A DNA stretch of 64,000 nucleotides from Belliella kenyensis (lineage in GTDB: Bacteria > Bacteroidota > Bacteroidia > Cytophagales > Cyclobacteriaceae), in NCBI RefSeq assembly GCF_022549675.1, contig NZ_JAKZGR010000005.1, forward strand, positions 1 through 64,000. The letters are read 5' to 3'. The notes under the pieces were generated by a model that saw nothing but the letters and a program-made list of their open reading frames with translations, had not been told where the DNA came from and did no database searches. Made by a program: the position numbers and the translations under genes. This document shows, in pieces, positions 46,695 to 54,918 of the stretch. Position 1 is the stretch's first letter, and every line of letters starts with the position of its first letter.

Positions 46695-47545
46695 TTGCTA
46701 TATACTTCTTTTGCGATTTCTAATGCTACCTCACCCACTCTAGGGCCAAAACCTGAAAGCAAGAGACCATCATAAGTCAATATCTGATCTTTTTGGAATG
46801 CTGTGGTTTGATCTAAGCCCTTGATTTTTGAAAGTCCATCTTTTCCACCTAGAGAAGCTATACCAGAATCAAACATCAATACATAATCAGGATTATACTT
46901 GACCAAAGCCTCTGGGGTCAGAGGAATGAAATCTTTGAAACCTAATGTGGGATTTGACAATCCTGATAAACTTATCAAGTTCGTGGCAAAGGTCTCTTCC
47001 CCTGCAACAAAAACCATATCCTCACCTCTAGCCATTAAAAAGAGCATACTAGGTCTTTCGGCTGGCAATATTTCTGACTTGTACTCATCCAGCGTTTTCA
47101 AATCCGCTTTCACTTTATCTATCAATGCTAAACCTTTTTCTTTTACCTGGAGAAAATCAGCGAGCTCAGCGATAAGACTGATCGTCCCAGAAGTAGTCTG
47201 TGGCTTCTCGAATATCCTTACTTCGATCCCTGTGCTTTGCAATTGCGCTATCACTTCAGGTAATAAATAATCCTTCTCGATCAAAATCACTTCAGGATTC
47301 AGTGACAGGATGCCTTCTGATTTGATCTGATTTCGATAGCCTATTGAGGGTAATTTTTGTAATGAAGCAGGAAAAGTGGAAGTAATATCTGTAGCAATGA
47401 TCAGATCCTCAAAACCTAAAGCTGTCACAATTTCTGAAATTGTTCCACCTGCGGTGATGATCCTTAGCTCCGAGGAAGCTTGCTGTTCTTTTGGTGAAGA
47501 ACATGCTACCAAAAACAAGAGTACAATAATTAACTTCGCTTTCAT
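46691..47545 (-). CDS. hmuT: Heme ABC transporter substrate-binding lipoprotein
   Basis: A 284-residue periplasmic-binding protein of the BtuF/HmuT cluster with a lipoprotein signal (Cys15 in FLVACSS). The two lobes are linked by a long helix (about 140-160). ELRIITAGGTISEIVTALGFEDLI is at the start of lobe one, quoted as AGGTISEIVTALGF, and GYRNQIKSEGILSLNPEVIL follows. First gene of the heme operon; the region upstream holds several inverted repeats that could be a Fur-type operator. The order on the transcript is hmuT, hmuU, hmuV, hmuS, receptor, HmuY. Confidence 0.92.
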   Translation of the reverse strand: MKAKLIIVLLFLVACSSPKEQQASSELRIITAGGTISEIVTALGFEDLIIATDITSTFPASLQKLPSIGYRNQIKSEGILSLNPEVILIEKDYLLPEVIAQLQSTGIEVRIFEKPQTTSGTISLIAELADFLQVKEKGLALIDKVKADLKTLDEYKSEILPAERPSMLFLMARGEDMVFVAGEETFATNLISLSGLSNPTLGFKDFIPLTPEALVKYNPDYVLMFDSGIASLGGKDGLSKIKGLDQTTAFQKDQILTYDGLLLSGFGPRVGEVALEIAKEVYSK

Positions 47546-47587
47546 TTATTTAGATCAATTTTAAATAACATCACAAATGTCATATTA

Positions 47588-47630
47588 TTTAGATTAAATC
47601 CAAATTAAAATTGATAGATTTTTTCTATCA
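47588..47630 (-). promoter_or_regulatory. Two inverted repeats upstream of hmuT, possible iron-responsive operator
   Basis: TTTAGATT-A-AATCCAAA (47588-47604) is a 17-bp palindrome with one mismatch. TGATAGA-TTTTT-TCTATCA (47612-47630) is a perfect 7-bp repeat spanning 19 bp. Both lie 43-85 bases before the hmuT ATG. Heme uptake genes are commonly repressed by Fur, whose sites are 19-bp palindromes, but the Bacteroidota site is not fixed well enough to call this confidently. Confidence 0.4.
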
Positions 47631-47777
47631 TATCTATAAGTTTATTAAATGTTTATAAAAAAGCATCGAAAAAATGTAGTAAATAAGAAAGCTATAAGCA
47701 CACTCTCGACGGTCATTATCATAGAGTCAGATCAATTTAGTTCGTGTTGGGAACTTCAAGGTTATAAAAATCTATAT

Positions 47778-48551
47778 TTAAATCCACCCTGCTCCCAAAG
47801 CAACAGAGATCAAAATCAACATGAGGGCTACTGTCACTTGAAGAAACTTGAGGGTCACTTTTTTCAAAAGCTTATTGCCCAAATATGCCCCTGCAATCCC
47901 AGAAAGTGTTGCGATAATGACCAATGCAAGATTATCACTTAAATCCGAGCTTACAAATCTTGTCGCATACACGCTCAACCGGGTAAAATCCACGAAAGTC
48001 GATACTACCACAGCAGTTCCGATAAAAGCTTCTTTGGACAGACCGGCTTTAATCAGAAAAGCAGAGCGCAGAGCACCCTGATTTCCAGATAGTCCTCCGA
48101 AAAATCCACTCAATGCACCACCTATGGGGAGTTTTTCTTTTCCGAATTGTAGGTTTTGAAAATAGGGGATCAAGTCCATCAATGCAAAAATGATCAGTAA
48201 TATGGAGATGACGAATTTCACAGGCTCGACTATAAAAGTTCGGTCAAACATTTCATAAATGAATAACGGTTCCAATTCAGTGATATTCAACAGCGTCCAT
48301 GAACCTACAAAGGCCGCAACCACCGCAGGGATTCCAAATTGGATCAAGACTGCTTTTTCTGCATTATTACCTACCAGAATTAGTTTGAATATATTGTTGA
48401 AAAAATGAACCACCCCAGTCAAGGCAATAGCTAGGCCTACTGGAAAGAAAACCATAAAAACTGGAGTCAGTATAGTACCCAACCCAAATCCTGAAAAGAA
48501 AGTCAGGATGGCTACCAAGAATGCAGTGATAGAAATGATGAGTATTTCCAT
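47778..48551 (-). CDS. TauE/SafE family transporter (sulfite exporter-type)
   Basis: A 257-residue integral membrane protein with about eight hydrophobic helices in two similar halves, typical of the TauE/SafE family of anion exporters. Family-like glycine motifs are GFGLGTILTPVF (near 22-33) and GGALSGFFGGLSGNQGALRSAF (near 142-163; the second is the conserved GxxSGxxGGLxGxxG). The substrate is unknown; sulfite, sulfoacetate or other organosulfur anions are known for family members. It sits between the heme operon (230-base gap) and a DoxX gene. Confidence 0.88.
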   Translation of the reverse strand: MEILIISITAFLVAILTFFSGFGLGTILTPVFMVFFPVGLAIALTGVVHFFNNIFKLILVGNNAEKAVLIQFGIPAVVAAFVGSWTLLNITELEPLFIYEMFDRTFIVEPVKFVISILLIIFALMDLIPYFQNLQFGKEKLPIGGALSGFFGGLSGNQGALRSAFLIKAGLSKEAFIGTAVVVSTFVDFTRLSVYATRFVSSDLSDNLALVIIATLSGIAGAYLGNKLLKKVTLKFLQVTVALMLILISVALGAGWI

Positions 48552-48563
48552 GTTGCTTTTTTT

Positions 48564-48597
48564 AACCTTTGGGGGCTTTTATCAGACCCCGAAGGTT
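48564..48597. repeat. Long inverted repeat in front of the TauE gene
   Basis: AACCTTTGGGG (48564-48574) pairs with CCCCGAAGGTT (48587-48597), with one G-U pair, around a 12-base loop. It starts 12 bases upstream of the TauE-family ATG and ends just before the DoxX stop, so it may terminate DoxX or be a leader hairpin. The T-run is on the plus strand, opposite to either gene. Confidence 0.5.
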
Positions 48598-48602
48598 TTT
48601 CT

Positions 48603-49025
48603 TTAGACCTTTAAAACCCTATCCATCGACCACTTTCCTCCCCCACGGATAATCAGGTAAATACCTCCCAACAACATGCTCCAGTCTGTCCGACTGCCAT
48701 GCATCATCGACCAAAAACCTTCGTTTTGCAAGACCTCGGACTTCGTTGTGGCTACAGCTACTATCATGATGATTAATGTGGGAATAGCGGCTAATCTCGT
48801 CCATAAACCCAGTAAAATCAAAATACCAGATACGATTTCAAATCCACCAACGAAGCTTCCCAAAAATTCTGGATTAGGTAAGCCAATTTTTTCAAACCTT
48901 CCTGCTCCTCTAATGGCTGGAAAAAGAAACTTTTGAATTCCTTCTGATAGAAACACAGCACCTACCATGAGCCTGATGATTATTGTAGTTTTTGAATTGT
49001 CAGTTTTAGAGAGTTTTTTAATCAT
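48603..49025 (-). CDS. DoxX family membrane protein
   Basis: A 140-residue protein with four predicted membrane helices, belonging to the DoxX/YqjF-like family. Typical stretches are LMVGAVFLSEGIQKFLFP (near 19-36), FVGGFEIVSGILILLGLWTRLAAIP and the ending MLLGGIYLIIRGGGKWSMD. Family members are small quinone-linked or membrane proteins of uncertain function, although some help sulfur or thiosulfate metabolism. Pairing with a TauE/SafE transporter hints at an organosulfur or sulfite role, which is inference. Confidence 0.85.
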   Translation of the reverse strand: MIKKLSKTDNSKTTIIIRLMVGAVFLSEGIQKFLFPAIRGAGRFEKIGLPNPEFLGSFVGGFEIVSGILILLGLWTRLAAIPTLIIMIVAVATTKSEVLQNEGFWSMMHGSRTDWSMLLGGIYLIIRGGGKWSMDRVLKV

Positions 49026-49124
49026 AATTTTTGATCAAAGGTTTAAACCTGGAGATTTTAAAAAGCTCTTTTGATTCGAGTTTGTTTTTGATTGCTATGG
49101 GTGATGTCTGTGTCATGGCTTAAC

Positions 49125-49142
49125 ACAAAGCTGAGGCTTTGT
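49125..49142. repeat. Hairpin upstream of the DoxX gene
   Basis: ACAAAGC-TGAG-GCTTTGT, a perfect 7-bp stem with a 4-base loop, about 100 bases before the DoxX ATG. It could be a leader hairpin or an operator. Nothing else is recognised between 49026 and 49221. Confidence 0.35.
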
Positions 49143-49221
49143 TGCGTAATCGCAAACATACATTGGTAATAATGGTCACTTAAGGTGATGAAACATTCAG
49201 TATTTAAAATGTTTGAATAGC

Positions 49222-49368
49222 TTATCTCCCTAACTTAAATTTAATTGGTAAAGTCATCCCTGTGCGAACAGGCTCCCCATCATTGGTACTAGCTTTCCAT
49301 GGGTAGGGACTTCTATAAAATACACGTAAGGCTTCATCTGCTAGCATCGGAAATGGTTCTGGGTTCAT
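49222..49368 (-). pseudogene. Remnant of a TonB C-terminal domain
   Basis: An ATG at 49368 opens 48 codons that end LPIKFKLGR. The segment EALRVFYRSPYPWKASTNDGEPV...LPIKFKL matches the last half of the TonB C-terminal domain (helix, then the beta-strand pair with the PIxFxL end). The first half of the domain, the membrane anchor and the proline-rich linker are all missing. It starts two bases after the stop of the DUF922-like gene. Best read as a broken-off tonB-like gene. Confidence 0.6.
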
Positions 49369-49370
49369 AA

Positions 49371-49967
49371 TTATTTACCCTTTTTACTAGCCTTCGGCGG
49401 TTTACAAGTTTTGCAAAAATCCTTTAATGTCTCGATTTCGTCCAATACTTTTAGATGATAAGACAACAGCAATTCCTCATTGAGTCCAATATTAGTCTGT
49501 TCTGTCACTTCACCAATTTCTTCTGCCAATTCTTCCTGGGTTTTTTGAAACAATGGCTGGATAAATGAAATATCTGAAAAAACACCCTTTCCCTCAAGCA
49601 TACGCTTTCTAAGTTTTCGGGCATGTAGCTCATGTAAGTCAAATTGGTATTGCGTAAACTTAATCAAAGCCTTTGCTTGCTGTTCATTTTCAGAGATTAG
49701 AATAGAGGATTTTGGATTAAATTTACATGTCACCTTATCATTAAAATTCTTTGTAAACATGAATTCATAATTGCTCATTTTGATGTCAAAGCCCAGGTTA
49801 ATAGTCGGATGAATAAAGACTTTATCCCCTTCGACACTTGATCTCTTAGATTGAAAATCTTGCAGGCTAAGTGCTCGAGAAGCATCCCAGTCAAACTCAT
49901 TTTGGGCATTGGTGATTATACTAAAATGCAATAACAGAACTAGCAAATAGGAAAACTTCATAAGCAT
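49371..49967 (-). CDS. Exported DUF922-like protein, possible peptidase
   Basis: A 198-residue protein with a signal peptide (core LLVLLLHFSII, ending NAQ). The mature part matches the DUF922 outline: FDWDASRALSLQDFQ near the start, and QYQFDLHELHARKLRKRML near 128-146. In DUF922 that helix carries an HE-xx-HFDI-type zinc motif; here the position holds FTQYQFDLHELHARK, so the first histidines are replaced and metal binding is doubtful. An alternative ATG two codons in (49961) is equally possible. Function unknown. The two cysteines near the C-terminus (FCKTCK) could bind metal or form a disulfide. Confidence 0.7.
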   Translation of the reverse strand: MLMKFSYLLVLLLHFSIITNAQNEFDWDASRALSLQDFQSKRSSVEGDKVFIHPTINLGFDIKMSNYEFMFTKNFNDKVTCKFNPKSSILISENEQQAKALIKFTQYQFDLHELHARKLRKRMLEGKGVFSDISFIQPLFQKTQEELAEEIGEVTEQTNIGLNEELLLSYHLKVLDEIETLKDFCKTCKPPKASKKGK

Positions 49968-50083
49968 ATATTTAACTGGTGAAATATATCACTAAAGCAC
50001 CTAATATCAATCTATGAACTAAATAATTTCCCACATAAAAAAGACAATTTTCTCCATCTTGTAATCAAAGAGAAAATTTTAGT

Positions 50084-50617
50084 CTACAACAGTTCCATTT
50101 TGCTCATAAAATCCCAAACTCCAATCCCCAAGGTTACAGATACATTCAGGGAGTGTTTGGTACCCAGTTGTGGTATCTCGATTATATGGTCAGAGGATGC
50201 AATCACTTCTTCTTCTACACCGAACACTTCATTCCCAAACACTAAGGCATATTTTTTACTTGGTAAAGCTCGAAACTCATGGAGTTTGACGCTTTTATCC
50301 ACTTGTTCAAAACTACAGATTTCATAACCTTCTGATTTCAAAACCTCCAAGGCTTCGCTTGTCGTAGGAAAATATTGCCAATCCACTGACGCAGTAGCAC
50401 CCAATGCTGTCTTTTCAATGTCCCGATGAGGTGGCCTTCCAGTGATTCCACAGAGGTAAAGCTTCTCTATCAAAAAGGCATCAGCTGTTCTAAAAGCAGA
50501 GCCTACATTATTCAAGCTCCGTATATTATCCAATACAATCACCAAGGGACTTTTTTTGACTTCCTTAAATTCATCTACCGAGAGCCTGTTGAGCTCTTCC
50601 ATGCTTAATTTTTTCAT
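50084..50617 (-). CDS. TrmH/SpoU family RNA 2'-O-methyltransferase
   Basis: A 177-residue SPOUT-fold methyltransferase. Motif 1 is VLDNIRSLNNVGSAFRTAD (near 30-48), motif 2 is ALVFGNEVFGVEEEVI (near 128-143) and motif 3 is IIEIPQLGTKHSLNVSVTLGIGVWDF (its central part is QLGTKHSLNVSVTLGIG), which forms the trefoil knot that binds SAM. The protein has only the catalytic domain, without the N-terminal substrate domain of TrmH or RlmB, so the target (tRNA Gm18 or other) cannot be named. Divergent from mutS, 84 bases apart. Confidence 0.9.
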   Translation of the reverse strand: MKKLSMEELNRLSVDEFKEVKKSPLVIVLDNIRSLNNVGSAFRTADAFLIEKLYLCGITGRPPHRDIEKTALGATASVDWQYFPTTSEALEVLKSEGYEICSFEQVDKSVKLHEFRALPSKKYALVFGNEVFGVEEEVIASSDHIIEIPQLGTKHSLNVSVTLGIGVWDFMSKMELL

Positions 50618-50701
50618 TGGGCTTTGTTTAGCTTTCTTAATGTTATAATTTCAAGCTTTCAAGAGATCAAAATTAGCACAAAGATTTAATATAGGCAGAA
50701 T

Positions 50702-53314
50702 ATGGCCAAGACGAAGGCAAAAGAGGCAAAAGAAACTCCATTGATGAAGCAATACAATGCCATCAAAGCAAAGCATCCTGGAGCATTGTTACTTTTTAGA
50801 GTTGGTGATTTTTATGAAACTTTTGGAGAAGATGCTGTCACTGCAAGTCGGGTATTGGATATTGTACTCACCAAGCGTGCCAATGGTGCAGCCTCTCATA
50901 TAGAACTTGCTGGATTTCCTCACCATTCACTTGACAGCTACCTTCCCAAGCTGGTAAGAGCTGGAAATCGCGTGGCTATTTGTGATCAGCTCGAAGATCC
51001 CAAAGAAGTCAAAGGAATAGTAAAAAGAGGTGTCACTGAACTTGTCACACCTGGTCTTTCTTTCAACGACAATGTACTTGACAAAAGAAGAAACAACTAC
51101 CTCGCCTCTATTTACTTTGGAAAAGACACTTCTGGGGTAGCTTTCCTTGACCTTTCCACAGGTGAATTCATGTGTGCAGAGGGTTCACAAGCATATATCG
51201 AAAAACTACTTCAAAGCTTCAGCCCATCAGAAGTTATTTATTCAAAAGCTTCAAAAGCTAAAGCATCAGAAATACTCAAAGATAACTTTGCTACTTTTCA
51301 TTGTGAAGACTGGGTGTATCAGTATGATTACACCTATGAAAAACTTACTTCACATTTTCAGACCAAAAATCTAAAAGGTTTTGGGATAGAAAATCTTGAA
51401 TTTGGGATAGTGGCAGCTGGCGCCATTCTTTATTATCTAGAAGAGACAGAACACAAAGATGTCAAGCATATTTCCCAAATTTCAAGAATAGCAGAGGAAA
51501 AATATGTATGGCTTGATAAGTTCACTATCAGAAACCTAGAGCTGGTCTATCCCCAGCAAGAGGGTGGAATTCCGCTGATCAGCATACTAGACCAAACGGT
51601 AACGCCGATGGGGTCGAGAATGATGAAAAAGTGGCTGGTTCTCCCACTAAAAGAAAAAGAGCCTATTGAAGAGCGGCTTAAGATTGTAGAATATTTCTTT
51701 GAGGCAAATGAGCTTTCAGAAGAATTGCTGACTCATCTGAAACAAATAGGAGACCTAGAGCGGCTCATCTCCAAAGTAGCTGTAGGTAGAATCAACCCTA
51801 GGGAAATGAATCAGCTTAAAAAAGCACTTAAAAATACTTTGCCGATTAAGGATTCATTGAAAAATGTAGACAATGATTCATTGAAGAAAATTGCTGATCA
51901 AATCAATTCCTGCGAATTTCTACTCCAAAAAATAGAAAAGGAACTTCAAGAAGATGCCCCAATGCTCACGCATCAAGGTAATATCATCAAAGATGGTGTA
52001 GATGCAGAACTCGACGAATATAGAGGATTAGCGAATACCGGGAAAGACTACCTCGTACAACTTCAGCAGCGTGAGACACAACGCACAGGAATTAGTTCAC
52101 TAAAAATCGCTTTCAATAAAGTCTTTGGCTACTACCTTGAAGTGACAAATTCCCACAAAGACAAGGTCCCTCAAGATTGGATCAGGAAGCAAACTTTGGT
52201 CAATGCCGAGCGATACATTACTCCAGAACTTAAAGAATACGAAGAAAAGATTCTAAATGCTGAGGAAAGGATGATTGCTATAGAGCAGCGCTACTTTTTG
52301 GCATTGGTACAGGATGCATCAGAATATGTGAGTCAGATTCAGCAAAATGCAAGGATTCTCGCAACTATAGATAGCTTACTTTCATTCGCCAATGTGGCGA
52401 AAACGAATAAATATGCAAGGCCGAAAATCTCTGATACAGATGCCCTAGAAATCAAAGATGGAAGACATCCAGTTATCGAAAAACAACTTCCGGTAGGTGA
52501 GGCTTATGTGCCAAACGACATCTACCTGGACAATGAGTCACAGCAGATCATCATCATCACAGGACCAAACATGGCTGGTAAGTCTGCTCTCTTGAGACAA
52601 ACAGCATTAATAGTGCTAATGGCACAGATGGGTAGCTTCGTGCCTGCATCATATGCGAGGATAGGGCTGATCGATAAAGTGTTCACAAGAGTAGGAGCTT
52701 CCGACAACCTCTCAAAAGGAGAGTCTACCTTCATGGTAGAAATGACTGAGACAGCCAGTATCCTAAATAACCTATCAGATCGAAGCTTGGTATTGATGGA
52801 TGAAATTGGACGAGGGACCTCCACCTATGATGGTATCTCGATAGCGTGGTCTATTGTGGAGTTTTTGCACAATCACCCAAAATCAAGAGCCAAAACACTC
52901 TTTGCAACTCACTACCATGAACTGAATCAGTTAGCCGAGGATTTTCCAAAAATTAAAAACTTCAATGTGTCTGTCAAAGAAGTTGGCAACAAGGTGATAT
53001 TTATGAGAAAGCTCAAAGAAGGTGGAAGTGAGCATAGTTTTGGTATACATGTCGCCCAAATGGCAGGTATGCCTAACCCTATTGTCCTCAGAGCATCAGA
53101 GATCATGAGTCATTTGGAAAAAGACAAATCTTTACATGAACAAAAGGAAAAGATAAAAGAATTACCAAAAAACAACTATCAACTGAGCCTATTTGAGATT
53201 GATCCAAAATTCAAAGCTGCTCAAGAAATGCTAGACGCTATAGATATCAACACCATTTCTCCAGTAGAGGCACTTATCAAACTAAACGAAATCAAGAAAA
53301 AACTTGAAAATTAA
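50702..53314 (+). CDS. mutS: DNA mismatch repair protein MutS
   Basis: MutS recognises mismatches and starts repair with MutL. The 870-residue protein has full MutS order: the mismatch-binding domain with [14 protein letters not shown] (near 32-45, the Phe-x-Glu wedge is FYE), connector, lever and clamp domains, then the ATPase: Walker [19 protein letters not shown] (near 619), Walker [17 protein letters not shown] (near 695) and the closing HYHEL. A helix-turn-helix dimerisation tail follows. mutL is not in the window. Confidence 0.98.
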   Translation: MAKTKAKEAKETPLMKQYNAIKAKHPGALLLFRVGDFYETFGEDAVTASRVLDIVLTKRANGAASHIELAGFPHHSLDSYLPKLVRAGNRVAICDQLEDPKEVKGIVKRGVTELVTPGLSFNDNVLDKRRNNYLASIYFGKDTSGVAFLDLSTGEFMCAEGSQAYIEKLLQSFSPSEVIYSKASKAKASEILKDNFATFHCEDWVYQYDYTYEKLTSHFQTKNLKGFGIENLEFGIVAAGAILYYLEETEHKDVKHISQISRIAEEKYVWLDKFTIRNLELVYPQQEGGIPLISILDQTVTPMGSRMMKKWLVLPLKEKEPIEERLKIVEYFFEANELSEELLTHLKQIGDLERLISKVAVGRINPREMNQLKKALKNTLPIKDSLKNVDNDSLKKIADQINSCEFLLQKIEKELQEDAPMLTHQGNIIKDGVDAELDEYRGLANTGKDYLVQLQQRETQRTGISSLKIAFNKVFGYYLEVTNSHKDKVPQDWIRKQTLVNAERYITPELKEYEEKILNAEERMIAIEQRYFLALVQDASEYVSQIQQNARILATIDSLLSFANVAKTNKYARPKISDTDALEIKDGRHPVIEKQLPVGEAYVPNDIYLDNESQQIIIITGPNMAGKSALLRQTALIVLMAQMGSFVPASYARIGLIDKVFTRVGASDNLSKGESTFMVEMTETASILNNLSDRSLVLMDEIGRGTSTYDGISIAWSIVEFLHNHPKSRAKTLFATHYHELNQLAEDFPKIKNFNVSVKEVGNKVIFMRKLKEGGSEHSFGIHVAQMAGMPNPIVLRASEIMSHLEKDKSLHEQKEKIKELPKNNYQLSLFEIDPKFKAAQEMLDAIDINTISPVEALIKLNEIKKKLEN

Positions 53315-53374
53315 TTGTATTTCGGTTAATTTAGGTTTAGTTTGTATTAGATATTTCTTGGATAAATTAGATAT

Positions 53375-54178
53375 ATGGATAGTTTTTTACGTGACAAACT
53401 ACGAAGCCAGGGGAAATTCTCTGACTTTTTTATTGAGTGGAAAGAAAGGGAGTTCACAGACACTGACATTGATGAAGATAAGTTACTGAAAGACTTAGAG
53501 ATACTGAGTCAGCAGATCGGCATGAAGGAAGGCATCATCATTGGGTGTATTGATTATAGAGATTTAAGTCTAGCATTTTTCACGGATAATGTGGAGGACA
53601 TCATGGGTTATCCAAGCTCTTTTTTTAAGAAAAAAGGAATGGAAGCCGTCTTGATGATGCTTCACCCTGATGATGTCCCAGAATTGGCCAAATTTCAAAA
53701 AATTGTATTCGATCTGCTCCAAATATTAAGCAGGGAAGAGATGGATAGTTTTGAGTTCACCTATACCGTAAGATGGGTTCACAAGACCACCAAAGAGATA
53801 AAGTGGTTTACCTGCAAAGTGAGACCCTATCTCATAGACAGAAACAAAAATGTGGTTTTTGATCTTCATGTTCTTTTACTTCTTACTACCCCACCCCAGA
53901 TCAATAGCTTTGACTGGAGCTACTCCTATACGACTAAGAGTGGAGAAAAAGTACATGCCACCAAGTATGAACCCAGAGCATTGAACTTTAGGCTTACGAA
54001 AAAAGAAAGACAGATTTCTAACATGATACTGGAAGGTAAAAACTCTCAAGAAATTGCTGATGAACTCAATATTGCCATCAATACAGTAAATACTCATAGA
54101 AAAAACATTTTAAAAAAACTGAATGCAAAGACAACAGCAGAAATGGTAAAAATTTTACTCAATACGAGGATGAAATAA
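53375..54178 (+). CDS. PAS-domain LuxR-type transcriptional regulator
   Basis: A 267-residue cytoplasmic regulator. The first 160 residues contain a PAS_3-like fold, visible as IDYRDLSLAFFTDNVEDIMGY and FKKKGMEAVLMMLHPDDVPEL, then TVRWVHKTTKEIKWFTCKVRPY. The C-terminal helix-turn-helix of the LuxR/FixJ type is RLTKKERQISNMILEGKNS, then EIADELNIAINTVNTHRKNI. There is no response-regulator aspartate domain, so the PAS domain probably senses the signal directly or through a small ligand. Target genes are unknown. Co-orientation with mutS (60 bases apart) might be accidental. Confidence 0.88.
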   Translation: MDSFLRDKLRSQGKFSDFFIEWKEREFTDTDIDEDKLLKDLEILSQQIGMKEGIIIGCIDYRDLSLAFFTDNVEDIMGYPSSFFKKKGMEAVLMMLHPDDVPELAKFQKIVFDLLQILSREEMDSFEFTYTVRWVHKTTKEIKWFTCKVRPYLIDRNKNVVFDLHVLLLLTTPPQINSFDWSYSYTTKSGEKVHATKYEPRALNFRLTKKERQISNMILEGKNSQEIADELNIAINTVNTHRKNILKKLNAKTTAEMVKILLNTRMK

Positions 54179-54242
54179 TGTGCTGAAAATCAATAAGAGA
54201 GCATATTTTTGAAAAAAAATGTGTAATTTTTTCTTTATACCT

Positions 54243-54273
54243 TTTGCAAATAAAGAAAACTGATATACCTTTG
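54243..54273 (+). promoter_or_regulatory. Promoter of the tRNA-Gly/tRNA-Leu unit
   Basis: TTTG (54243-54246), 19 bases of spacer and TACCTTTG (54266-54273) match the Bacteroidota -33/-7 promoter at both elements. It lies about 48 bases before tRNA-Gly, with no gene between. Confidence 0.75.
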
Positions 54274-54320
54274 CACACACAAAAGACGGAGACAGCAGGT
54301 CAAAGTCAATACAACATCAT

Positions 54321-54393
<73 letters not shown>

Positions 54394-54397
54394 CAAG

Positions 54398-54417
54398 AAG
54401 CCCTTGTACAAGGGCTT
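54398..54417 (+). terminator. Palindromic hairpin after tRNA-Gly
   Basis: AAGCCCTTGTACAAGGGCTT is a perfect 20-bp palindrome followed by TGTTGTTT, five bases after tRNA-Gly. It may end transcription in part or serve as a processing hairpin between the two tRNAs. Confidence 0.55.
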
Positions 54418-54457
54418 TGTTGTTTACAAGTAGCTAAGTCAAGTTTTACTTAGTGAA

Positions 54458-54541
54458 GCCGGGATGGTGGAATTGGTAGACACGCAAGACTTAAAATCTT
54501 GTGGCTTCACGGCCGTGCGGGTTCGATTCCCGCTCCTGGTA
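54458..54541 (+). tRNA. tRNA-Leu (anticodon TAA)
   Basis: A complete class II tRNA of 84 bases: acceptor GCCGGGA/TCCTGGT, D-arm with GGAATTGGTAGACAC, anticodon stem CAAGA/TCTTG around loop CTTAAAA (anticodon TAA), long variable arm GGCTTCACGGCC and T-arm GCGGG-TTCGATT-CCCGC. The discriminator is A and CCA is not encoded. Its 3' half (from 54496) and terminator are duplicated 325 bp downstream, after a GIY-YIG gene. Confidence 0.95.
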
Positions 54542-54544
54542 CAG

Positions 54545-54572
54545 AACCTCGTAGAAATACGGGGTTTTTTTA
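54545..54572 (+). terminator. tRNA-Leu terminator
   Basis: Stem AACCTCGTA/TACGGGGTT (one G-U pair) with a GAAA loop, then seven T's. An almost identical copy follows the duplicated tRNA 3' half at 54890-54916. Confidence 0.8.
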
Positions 54573-54584
54573 TTACATTATATT

Positions 54585-54821
54585 ATGTTTTTTGTATACG
54601 CCATATCAAGTTCTACTAGAAAATATATCTATGTAGGACTAACTTCAGATCTTGATGAAAGAATTCATAGACATAATTCTGGATATGAAAAAACAACCAA
54701 ACCATACTCCCCTTTTGATTTGATTTATGTTAAACAATTCGAAACTAGAATCGAAGCAAGACAATATGAAAAATATCTCAAATCTACATCTGGAAAACGA
54801 TTTTTGTACAGCTTATTGTGA
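54585..54821 (+). CDS. Single-domain GIY-YIG endonuclease, probable homing-type mobile gene
   Basis: The 78-residue product is a bare GIY-YIG domain. Visible motifs: FVYAIS (the GIY strand, residues 3-8), YIYVGLTSDLDERIHRHN (residues 14-31: YVG for YIG, with the catalytic-arginine position at R26), and EARQYEKYLKSTSGKRFLYSLL with the catalytic Glu in the helix. It has no DNA-binding extra domain. It starts 13 bases after the tRNA-Leu terminator. Its stop codon TGA (54819-54821) runs directly into a second copy of the tRNA-Leu 3' half. The frame is intact, so the gene may still be active. Such stand-alone GIY-YIG genes are frequent in Bacteroidota, usually without known role. Confidence 0.85.
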   Translation: MFFVYAISSSTRKYIYVGLTSDLDERIHRHNSGYEKTTKPYSPFDLIYVKQFETRIEARQYEKYLKSTSGKRFLYSLL

Positions 54822-54916
54822 TCTTGTGGCTTCACGGCCGTGCGGGCCTGTCTACCGCCAGGTAGATTCGATTCCCGCTCCTGGTACATAACCTCGTAGA
54901 AATACGGGGTTTTTTT
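54821..54916 (+). repeat. Duplicated tRNA-Leu 3' half with terminator, interrupted by a 20-bp palindrome
   Basis: 54821-54846 is identical to tRNA-Leu 54496-54521, i.e. from the 3' edge of the anticodon loop through the variable arm and the 5' strand of the T stem. A 20-bp insert (54847-54866), containing the hairpin TCTACC-GCCA-GGTAGA, then splits the T arm. 54867-54886 repeats the T loop, T stem and acceptor through the discriminator. The terminator copy is at 54890-54916, with one change between the two (CAGAA against CATAA). The 5' half of the tRNA is missing, so it is not a functional tRNA. Confidence 0.9.
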
Positions 54917-54918
54917 AT

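Noticed and set aside
48603-49025. DoxX and TauE genes as part of the heme operon
   Set aside because: A 230-base gap with inverted repeats separates TauE from hmuT, so a separate unit is more likely.
54458-54821. Group I intron in tRNA-Leu(UAA), as in cyanobacteria
   Set aside because: The first tRNA-Leu is uninterrupted, and the nuclease ORF lies after its terminator; no intron core was seen.
54821-54886. Second functional tRNA-Leu
   Set aside because: Only the 3' half is present and its T arm is split by a 20-bp insert; no acceptor 5' strand, D arm or anticodon.
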